64,000 bases of DNA from the NCBI GenBank assembly GCA_965153355.1, contig OZ231126.1, positions 29,016,001 through 29,080,000 on the forward strand, given 5' to 3'. The position numbers were made by a program, and so were the translations under genes. The notes beneath the pieces were generated by a model. That model had not been told where the DNA came from, made no database searches, and saw nothing but the letters and a program-made list of their open reading frames with translations. Below are positions 19,948-26,834 of this stretch, in pieces; position 1 is the first letter of the stretch; every line of letters starts with the position of its first letter. This DNA comes from Flaccisagitta enflata. Lineage: Eukaryota > Chaetognatha > Sagittoidea > Aphragmophora.

Positions 19948-22900
19948 ATGGCGACCGGCGGTCGCGGTTCGCGTTCTCCGTCTCCCGTCATGAATGAGTT
20001 TGACTTGGGATACGTCGGGAAGAAGCAAAGAACAAAGTGGGAGAAAACACGTGAAAAACAAAAAGAGGCCCAATTACTGAAGGAAAGGGAAGACCGACTG
20101 GTAAAAGCCGGTACAGTACGGCGCCTCCCGATTGACATGGAAACCGTTAGTTTCGTCGACGATGATGCAGGACTTGCAAGCGAGATGCAGAAAATTCTCG
20201 ACAGATCCCGCGAGCTCGAGAAACGAGGATTCACAAACTTCATTTCCCTCGACACTGAACAAAAACAAATCAAAGGAAAGCCAAATCAAGTTTGTGTGAT
20301 CCAGATCTCCTACAGTGTCAATCGGTATTTGGTACGTACGGTTGTTATCTTGACGGATTTCTGTGCAATAAACCCGCCAAAACACGCCACGGCGGGAAGG
20401 AAGAAGTTCCTCCATGGTAAATTCATGGATTTGATGTCGGACAAAAACACAGTGATTCTAGGTGACGCGGCGCTTTTTGTGGAATTAGGGATGATAAACA
20501 AGCAGTATCACTTAAACGACGCCGTCATTCGCATTATTGACGTCACCTCCATTCACAAAACCATGCGTGTCTGGACAGGCAAAAACACTGAGTCCCAAGG
20601 TCCCATAAAGAAAAGTACATGGTCCGCCAAGGACGCCTTCGACTTCGTCTTTGGCACACACGCACCTACGACCCCCATTATTTGGGAAAAAGACGTTGAA
20701 ACAAGGATGGCGCGTTGGGACCAGAAACTCTCTGCTTGGTCGGGAAAAATGCGCCGTTATGCAGCGGCGGATCCCAAATTGATCCTTTATGTTTTCTTTG
20801 GTCAAATCATTTACTCAACCGGCTGGGATAAGTATAAGTTGATTGACGGGACCCAATGGGACATCGCGAAATTTGCACAGCCCATTCACTTTCGCGACGA
20901 TGGCGTCTTCCCTGTACTTGGCCTCGATTTAGACCCAATCGCCATTGATCACGAAAATCTAATTAATGCATTTGTTGTCGCCGACCTGTCCTTGCCTTTT
21001 CACAAAGCGTTGGTGCCAGACTACGTCTCAAATGGCGACGCCGGTATGATTGTGGAATCGGTTAGGGACAGAAATGTAAATTCCGCCGAGGTTAAAATTG
21101 ATTCTGTCACCGCTCAGGCCTACGTCCGCTCTGAGAAAGACCAAAGTGTGGAAAACAATGGCGGCGATTTGATTCAGTCTACCGTCATTGCCGTCACCGT
21201 CACCGAGTCTCAAAAAGTCACCGACGTTCCAATTATTGATGGCCAGCCAATCGACGTCATTGTCAGCGGTAACAATAGCAACCACGCCAATGACGATATT
21301 CCGGTTGATTTGAATTCCAGTAATGCCATTTACACCGATTCTCAGCCCGCCTTCGTTAATGGTAAAAATCTTACAGTTTGCAGCAGTAAGGTTGTTGAGG
21401 AACAACCGATTCAATTGTCCTCTCCATCGCTCAAGCGCCACAGTTTGGAACGCGACGACGCCACGCTTGAGAAACAAGTGAAGTCTGGTCCGAACGAACA
21501 CCAAAGTGTTGTCCCGGAAATCTTAGGGCCGTCTGACTCTTATGTTTTAGACGACGTCACTGAGCCTTTTGAACCCCTTAAAGAGGATATCTATTCCCGT
21601 TTGATTGACGCCAGGAATTTACATGATGCTTGTAGTGACGCTTTTGTTCAATACTCTTGCCACTCTTCTTCGCCAAATGTCTATGATGCCATGGCTCAAA
21701 CCATCGGGAAAATACAAGATTTGAAGTTGAAGTCCAGAGTCGGCAAAGTCGCGATTTCGGTTGCCAGTTTGAATTGGGATTGGAAGTTGCTCTTTCAGGC
21801 CTTTGTTAGAAATGAAACCTTTAGTTCCGACCCTCTTCTCACTTTCTTTCGTTGCGAAATTCTCGATAAAATTCAACCTGAATTCCTAATTCTCCACTGT
21901 CGCATAAAAAAGCAACCAAATTTCTTACTGGTCACTACTCCTCTTGGCGATGAAATAATTTCTTCCTTTCTCTCTTTCGCGACCTCCTTTGCCTTCAAAA
22001 CCGATGAAGAGAGGCTGAACATTGTCAGTGAGTTTGGAATTCTGCCCTCCGACAGTCCTCTGCTTGTAAAGGACGAATTCTTCAGTGCCGATTTTTCGCC
22101 TGAACAGGTAAGCAAGCAAGTGACGACTCTCAGCCAAAGAAGGAAATTGCAGAATCCTTTTTTCCAGCACTTTGTGGCCGTTGAGCCCCTTATTCGCTCT
22201 TATTGCGACGCTTACAAGGCTGGCGAGATGGAGAAGTTTGAATTAAAAGAAAGAATCTATCAGTTTTGCAAAAATGATCGTCTCAACCGCCAAATCATCG
22301 CCTATCTTGATATCGAAATACCTGAGTTAGCTCATTTTCTCAGCCTCATGACCCGTGCGCCAATTGAGAAGCGCCCCCTTGCGGCCCACCATACTCCCTG
22401 GGTCGATGTTCAGTGCACCGTTTCTCCAGTTCTGCACCAATTTTCCGCAAACCACTCTGTCATGGTCGTCACTGCACTGGATGAAATGCAGCTTTTGCAA
22501 CGTCACATCGAAAAAGCAGACATCGTCGTCATGGGTCAGCTTGAAAATAATTCCGCATTTGAAACCCGTGACGTCATTCACTTCGTCTTTTACGTAAAAA
22601 ACCACATTTTCCTTCTCAAAATTAACGAATTACGGGTCGGTAAGAAGGATGTTAACAATTTCTTTCTGGCAGTAGAAAACGCGAATCTCTACGTACACAT
22701 GGGTAAACACACAGTGGTTTTGATAAGAAAGGCTAACGGCACTTTCGCACCTAAGAGAATGGTGGACCACGCGCAACTTGCCGCACAAATCGGAATGAAA
22801 TCCGACTTCAACTCTCTCGCGCAATCTGTTGTCAAGGAGGACTTCTGCAGGCGCACGTTGGCGTCTCCGCGCGAGTCATCGCTCTCTTTAGAGACCAGGA

Positions 22901-23049
22901 AACATCTCATCATGAAATATCATCTTCTTCATCACTTCTCTACCCAGTTCTTTGGCACAGAATCATGGAAGAAAGCTCTTGAAGCTACAACCGACATTGT
23001 TTACAACAGGAAGGGTAAAAATCGCAAAGACTTTTTGAAGAAAAAGTAA
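19948..23049 (+). CDS. Retrotransposon ORF3: RNase D/EXD-like DEDDy 3'-5' exonuclease protein (1033 aa) with a second, degenerate domain
   Basis: ATG at 19948 (CACTATGGCG) is the first Met; the frame continues upstream without ATG. Residues 25-60 are a charged, probably coiled segment. Residues about 65-300 resemble an RNase D/WRN/EXD1-type exonuclease: motif I FISLDTE (Asp102, Glu104), CVIQIS strand, motif II region VILGDAALFVELGM (Asp173 candidate), RIIDVTSI (usual FDT position), motif III YAAAD (Tyr271, Asp275). These give the DEDDy pattern, with motif II the least clear. Residues 380-550 are low-complexity linker. Residues 815-1000 again show RNase D-like strand order (MVVTALDEMQLL, FVFYVKNHIFLLKI, VYVHMG-type strand, late helices), but the acidic motif I and the YxxxD are lost. 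Intronless, inside the LTRs. Possible jobs: trimming cDNA or RNA, or counteracting small-RNA silencing; all inferred. Confidence 0.85.
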   Translation: MATGGRGSRSPSPVMNEFDLGYVGKKQRTKWEKTREKQKEAQLLKEREDRLVKAGTVRRLPIDMETVSFVDDDAGLASEMQKILDRSRELEKRGFTNFISLDTEQKQIKGKPNQVCVIQISYSVNRYLVRTVVILTDFCAINPPKHATAGRKKFLHGKFMDLMSDKNTVILGDAALFVELGMINKQYHLNDAVIRIIDVTSIHKTMRVWTGKNTESQGPIKKSTWSAKDAFDFVFGTHAPTTPIIWEKDVETRMARWDQKLSAWSGKMRRYAAADPKLILYVFFGQIIYSTGWDKYKLIDGTQWDIAKFAQPIHFRDDGVFPVLGLDLDPIAIDHENLINAFVVADLSLPFHKALVPDYVSNGDAGMIVESVRDRNVNSAEVKIDSVTAQAYVRSEKDQSVENNGGDLIQSTVIAVTVTESQKVTDVPIIDGQPIDVIVSGNNSNHANDDIPVDLNSSNAIYTDSQPAFVNGKNLTVCSSKVVEEQPIQLSSPSLKRHSLERDDATLEKQVKSGPNEHQSVVPEILGPSDSYVLDDVTEPFEPLKEDIYSRLIDARNLHDACSDAFVQYSCHSSSPNVYDAMAQTIGKIQDLKLKSRVGKVAISVASLNWDWKLLFQAFVRNETFSSDPLLTFFRCEILDKIQPEFLILHCRIKKQPNFLLVTTPLGDEIISSFLSFATSFAFKTDEERLNIVSEFGILPSDSPLLVKDEFFSADFSPEQVSKQVTTLSQRRKLQNPFFQHFVAVEPLIRSYCDAYKAGEMEKFELKERIYQFCKNDRLNRQIIAYLDIEIPELAHFLSLMTRAPIEKRPLAAHHTPWVDVQCTVSPVLHQFSANHSVMVVTALDEMQLLQRHIEKADIVVMGQLENNSAFETRDVIHFVFYVKNHIFLLKINELRVGKKDVNNFFLAVENANLYVHMGKHTVVLIRKANGTFAPKRMVDHAQLAAQIGMKSDFNSLAQSVVKEDFCRRTLASPRESSLSLETRKHLIMKYHLLHHFSTQFFGTESWKKALEATTDIVYNRKGKNRKDFLKKK

Positions 23050-23110
23050 ATTGTTTTTTTTTGTGTCATTTGTGATATTAACGCTAACATTAACATCTCT
23101 TTTTTTTCTC

Positions 23111-23235
23111 GTCTCTGCCTCTCCGCCTTGGAATGATGGGGCTTAGACATTTAGGTCATTATCATTTTCTTTCTTTTACCTTCATCCTTTTTTTTACTCG
23201 TCTCTCCCTCTCTTCTTGAGTTTAATGGGTTTGAC
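23111..23235 (+). repeat. Spacer boxes GTCTCT..CTCTCCGCCTTGG..GGGCTTAGAC before ORF4 (two copies)
   Basis: 23111-23148 and the weaker 23200-23235 (GTCTCTCCCTCTCTTCTTGA..GGGTTTGAC) match the pair at 19675-19705 and 19862-19893. The shared order is GTCTCTCC, CTTGG, a T/G stretch and (G)GC(T/G)TAGAC. Having two before each accessory ORF suggests they mark expression units. Confidence 0.55.
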
Positions 23236-23310
23236 ATTTTTTTTTTCCTGATTTTCTGGTAAGTCTATATAGTTTAAAATATTAAGATTACGACTTTTAC
23301 AAAACGACCT

Positions 23311-23370
23311 TACTTTGGATGGTCCCTGTGGTTTCGAAACCCAGGGCCGACGTTTTTACCATCCAAAGTA
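23311..23370. repeat. 60-nt hairpin in the ORF3-ORF4 spacer
   Basis: Outer stem TACTTTGGATGGT (23311-23323) with its exact 13-base complement at 23358-23370. An inner stem CCCTG.GGTTTC pairs with GAAACCCAGGG (23324-23345) around a minimal loop. The structure is stable as RNA or as a DNA cruciform. It is not an LTR end and has no second copy in the window. Confidence 0.7.
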
Positions 23371-23648
23371 AAACCATTCTACCTCCATCATCTTTACGCC
23401 TTACTTACGTTTACACCGATCACGTAAAACATCATTTTTTTTCTCCTTTGTTACTGTATCAAGTCTTTTGCGATCGCGCCAGTTATTACGTCATCAAGTA
23501 TTTGCTTCGGCACTGATCAAGGTTTATCTTCTTTTCAAGTTTACGATATTTACAAACAGTTGTTGTTGCCTTTATTTCCTCCAAGTTATTCAGGTCAAAT
23601 CAAATTTAAGTTTTAATCAGACAAATTCGGTTCAGTACTAATCAAATC

Positions 23649-24956
23649 ATGGGCATTGAAATCAGCAAAATCCCGTTTCCGAATCAGGACATTTCAGAGG
23701 TCATTCTTTCCTACCTTTCAGTAGATGACGTCAGAAATCTTATGGTCACCTCCAAATATATCCACCTTCAAGCTGTCACCAATAGGGAGTTTTGGCTCAA
23801 AAGAGCCCAGCAGCTTTATGCCATTGATCCTACCCACTTTCGCTCACTTAGAGCTCCATCAATTTATGAGCAAAACGTGCTAGTGAAAAAGGTTTGTGAG
23901 GCTCATATTGAGTACTGCGCCATCAAAGCGCAAATCTTCTCAGCCGATTCGGCGTCCAACGTCACGATGTCATTCCCTGCGGTGGTGGACTGCATCTCGG
24001 TGGATACGACTGCCTCTCTTATGGCAGTTGCAACTTCAAAGAAGATTGAGATTTTTTCTCTTCTCGAATTCGGCGGTCCCGCAATTGTCGTTGTCGATAC
24101 GGAGATTGAGCAATATCGCCAAATCGTGCTCCACGGCGACTTCCTCTTCCTGCGTCCTCCGGTTGATGAGGGGCGCCATCATTTCGATGTCCGCAACTGG
24201 GTCGACCGCTCGGACGTCGACTCTGTCGTCCCACGTTATTTTCCGGCCATGAGACGTCCATTGAAGAAATCGGAAAATTATCTCGCGACGTACATAGTCG
24301 AATTTGACGCTCTGGTGGCTTATTCGTTGAACCGCCATGGCGACTTTGATCCCACCCCAACGAATATCTCCTATGCGCAAAGCGCCTGCCGGCAAATCTC
24401 CTTCGTTTACGACTACAACGTTGCCGGCGCCTATCTTCTGCTCCTCATCGACCGCGATTGTTCTTTCGTGGTTGAACGCCATCACATCCCTTCTGCGCAA
24501 ATCACCGAGAAATTCCTGGTCGCTTCACCGTCGGATCTGCTTGAGCCACGTTTGGCTTATCCACACGTCCTCATTGCTCAGAAGCCCTTGTCTGAGAATG
24601 CCGGTTACGCGGATGAGAGTCTTCGCTCCTACGGCGTCAGCATCATCATGGACGACCCTGGCCGGAGGTTCGGAGACATTCGTATTCCGCGCCGTTTTCC
24701 GCGTATCAGGGCGAACATGCTCCACCATGCGACTTCCTCCGATGTTCTCTTCCACGCGTTCGTCAACTACGGTGACCCGGGTACGCACTTCGTCTTTGTA
24801 GGTGAGAGAAGACTCCGTTTTTGCGAATTTGTCGACTTCGTTATTCCGACCTTCTGTTTTGAACCATTTGGACTTTCCATCATCTACGCCCGTGGTAGCG
24901 ACGTTACGCTCGTCAGGTTTTACGATCATCTTGATTCCTTTTCTCTGTCTCAGTAA
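23649..24956 (+). CDS. Retrotransposon ORF4: F-box protein (435 aa)
   Basis: ATG at 23649 in the context CAAATCATGGGC, close to the contexts of gag and the small leader ORF. Residues 7-55 fit an F-box: PNQDISEVILSYLSVDDVRNL, then a TSKYIHLQA helix and FWLKRAQQLY. F-boxes bind Skp1 and recruit targets to SCF ubiquitin ligase. The remaining 380 residues are rich in short beta-strand-like segments (VVDCISVDTTASLMAVATSKKIEIFSL looks like a WD/propeller blade; similar segments near 270 and 390), so a substrate-binding propeller is plausible. The ORF is intact and intronless, 0.6 kb after ORF3. A role in degrading host restriction or silencing factors is only inference, by analogy with F-box proteins carried by some viruses. 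Confidence 0.8.
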   Translation: MGIEISKIPFPNQDISEVILSYLSVDDVRNLMVTSKYIHLQAVTNREFWLKRAQQLYAIDPTHFRSLRAPSIYEQNVLVKKVCEAHIEYCAIKAQIFSADSASNVTMSFPAVVDCISVDTTASLMAVATSKKIEIFSLLEFGGPAIVVVDTEIEQYRQIVLHGDFLFLRPPVDEGRHHFDVRNWVDRSDVDSVVPRYFPAMRRPLKKSENYLATYIVEFDALVAYSLNRHGDFDPTPTNISYAQSACRQISFVYDYNVAGAYLLLLIDRDCSFVVERHHIPSAQITEKFLVASPSDLLEPRLAYPHVLIAQKPLSENAGYADESLRSYGVSIIMDDPGRRFGDIRIPRRFPRIRANMLHHATSSDVLFHAFVNYGDPGTHFVFVGERRLRFCEFVDFVIPTFCFEPFGLSIIYARGSDVTLVRFYDHLDSFSLSQ

Positions 24957-24977
24957 TTATCTTTGATTTTTTTTGTC

Positions 24978-25100
24978 GCGGACATGCGGCTCTATTTGAG
25001 GCTCTGTCCGTCCGCTGGTCTGTAATTTTCGAGATGAAAGGTTTAGACGAGGACATGGATTTCTGCCACTGCCCACCCGTCTGCAACAACTGTCCCTATT
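24978..25100 (+). repeat. Diverged R1-like repeat inside the retrotransposon
   Basis: Starts GTCGCGGACATGCGGCTCTA and continues GAGGCTCTGTCCGTCCG. About 60 bases later it has CTGCCCACCCGTCTGCAACA. These are the two conserved ends of R1 (GTTGCGGACACGCAACTCTA..., ...CCTGCCCACCCGTCCGCAAC) at 38755, 44094 and 53133. The centre differs. Confidence 0.6.
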
Positions 25101-25368
25101 GTTTATTTCCTTCTCTTTACAAAGAAATTGATGACGTTTTCTCATTTTCTGATTGTTTTCTTCTTTTGCGGATTTTTACGAGTTTGATGTTATCTTTTTC
25201 AAGTTGATCATGTTACTGTTATTCTTTTTCCTGTTTGCGTTCGCTTTTGCGTCTATTGATAATCTTCACGCTCTCTATGGCCTTAGTTGTATACATGTTT
25301 GCTCGTTTGGTTTTTTTTTTCGTCCTCGCTCTTTCGTCTTTTTTTTTTTCTTTTTTCTTCTTGGTTTT

Positions 25369-25516
25369 GTCGCCTCGGTCCCTGTGGCCACGATTACGGC
25401 ATTTCCCTTCCTAGTTTTTTTTTTTCTTTCTTTTCTTGTTAGCTTATGATGCGTTCTTTTGGCTTTTCTTTCTCCTCTCTGTTGGTCGCCACTGCCCCTG
25501 TGGTTGTGTTTACGGC
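25369..25516 (+). repeat. Two boxes GTCGCC...CCTGTGG...TTACGGC before the 3' LTR
   Basis: 25369-25400 and 25485-25516, about 116 bp apart, agree at most positions. TGTGGTTTCG in the 23311 hairpin is faintly similar. Confidence 0.5.
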
Positions 25517-25593
25517 TGGCTAGCTTCCTTTTTCGTTTTTTTTTTCTTGTTTTTGCGACGAGGACGTCTTTATTTCCGGAAAGCCAACGTATA

Positions 25594-26280
25594 TGTGGCA
25601 GAGCGTAAGTGATCCATGGAGGAGTGATACAAAAATCTCATTTGCATATTGCCGATGAGCATTCAGCGGCTTATAAGTTTTTGTGTTATACATTTATTAG
25701 TTTGTTATCTAGTTACCCTTACTCGTCTTGTTGTCTAGTTTTCATAGCTATATCGTTTTATGGTTTTATTGATGATGAACTAGTTAAATATCCATTTCTT
25801 GGTCTCATCTCTGTGTGGCTTGATAGTATTTAGTAGTTTTAATCTATCCAAAGGAAAACTTAGCCACTCAGCTTGGGTCCACCAAGTTCAGGGACACAGT
25901 CACTTGTTGACCTCCCACTCCTTAGCCTCAAGTATCATCATCAATAGTCAGAGTATTCAGTGTGTATTCTCTTAATAAAGGCAACAACTGTATTGTAGTA
26001 AATTACATAGGTTCTTCTTCTTTCACTCAGATGTGAATTGCCTTAGAGGCTAACTTGGCGTACTTACACTAAAAACATTCCATGTGGGCAAAGGAAACCC
26101 AGTCTCCTTTGAGGGATAGTTCGTTCATGAACAAGGATAAAGAACAAGAATAAGGACAAGGAACAAGGACAAGGAACAAGGTTAGTAAGTAGTCATGAAT
26201 TGGTGACATGGTGGATATAATGGTCATATTAATGGCAATAGCCTCCTCCCTCATGGATCGACTAGGTATACCCTGCCCCA
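25594..26280 (+). repeat. 3' LTR
   Basis: 687 bp; I see no difference from the 5' LTR. Octamer 25640-25647, TATAA 25672-25676, AATAAA 25974-25979. It ends ACCCTGCCCCA before the TGAG duplication. Confidence 0.95.
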
Positions 26281-26284
26281 TGAG
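26281..26284. repeat. Target-site duplication, right copy (TGAG)
   Basis: Matches 9613-9616. Confidence 0.85.
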
Positions 26285-26663
26285 CATATATAATTGATTA
26301 TAGCAAGCTATCCTGACAACATATTAAAAATATTAAAGATATCAAAAAACGCTTAAACAGGTAAAAAAAACTATAAATACATTTACAAAAGACTTTAAAG
26401 ACTTACATGCAACTCCCTAGACAAAAGCTTTGTCACTCGTAATATCATCATGGAAAAAAAATGTTTTATTTTTTTTTTTGATGAAAGTGATAGTATTTTT
26501 AAAAGATGACAAAAAAGCAAGAAAAGGGCAAAAAATGACAAAAATGACAAAAATGGCAAAAATCATAAAAATGGCAAAAAATGACAAAAAAGACAAAAAA
26601 TGACAAAAAATGACAAAAAATGACAAGAAATGACAAAAAATGAAAAAAATGATAATTTTTATA
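26285..26663. repeat. AT-rich flank with (AAATGACAA)n-type repeat
   Basis: Between the retrotransposon and the pitchfork 3' end. 26505-26650 is an irregular AAAAATGACA array. No gene. Confidence 0.7.
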
Positions 26664-26669
26664 TTTATT
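26664..26669 (-). promoter_or_regulatory. AATAAA poly(A) signal of the pitchfork gene
   Basis: AATAAA on the minus strand, about 166 bp after the stop codon at 26835. It is the first canonical signal downstream. Confidence 0.5.
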
Positions 26670-26834
26670 ATGTGATTTTACAATATTACAAAATGATAAA
26701 ACCTTCAGGTGATTTTTGTCCAATTTTGAGTTGCTCTCAGAACATAGTGCATAGGGAGCTGCTGCAACCCGTATCTATAGTTTCCGCGGGAATTGACCAA
26801 TTACACAGGGATCATGACCCGAATTGAACCAGTG

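Larger units (their letters stand above)
23050..23648 (+). other. Spacer between ORF3 and ORF4 with two repeated boxes and a strong hairpin
   Basis: Contains boxes at 23111-23148 and 23200-23235 related to those before ORF3, a 60-nt hairpin at 23311-23370, and acceptor-like sites (gttattcag, AG at about 23591) shortly before the ORF4 start. Confidence 0.65.
24957..25593 (+). other. Spacer between ORF4 and 3' LTR with an R1-like segment and two further boxes
   Basis: 24978-25100 resembles dispersed repeat R1 (see that entry). Two copies of GTCGCC.C.G.CCCTGTGG...GTTTACGGC lie at 25369-25400 and 25485-25516, each followed by T-rich sequence. The bases before the LTR (TTCCGGAAAGCCAACGTATA) are not a clear polypurine tract; GCGACGAGGACG at 25556 is the nearest purine-rich stretch. 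Confidence 0.6.
9617..26280 (+). mobile_element. Complete giant Ty3/gypsy-class LTR retrotransposon with exonuclease-like and F-box accessory ORFs
   Basis: The element is 16,664 bp. Both LTRs are 687 bp, begin TGTGG, end CCCCA and appear identical; they are flanked by a TGAG duplication, so insertion was recent. Order inside: LTR, primer-binding site, 2.2-kb leader with a 55-aa membrane ORF, gag, pol (protease, RT, RNase H, integrase with DD35E), a 1-kb spacer, a 1033-aa exonuclease-like ORF, a 600-bp spacer, a 435-aa F-box ORF, a 637-bp spacer, LTR. The RT-RH-IN order places it in Ty3/gypsy (Metaviridae). No env-like ORF with a signal peptide plus membrane anchor is seen. Typical relatives are 5-8 kb, so about half of this element is non-standard cargo. 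Confidence 0.95.

Noticed and set aside
19948-24956. ORF3 and ORF4 as ordinary host genes that the retrotransposon flanks by chance
   Set aside because: They lie between LTRs with a matching target duplication, lack introns unlike the host genes here, and share spacer motifs with the element leader.
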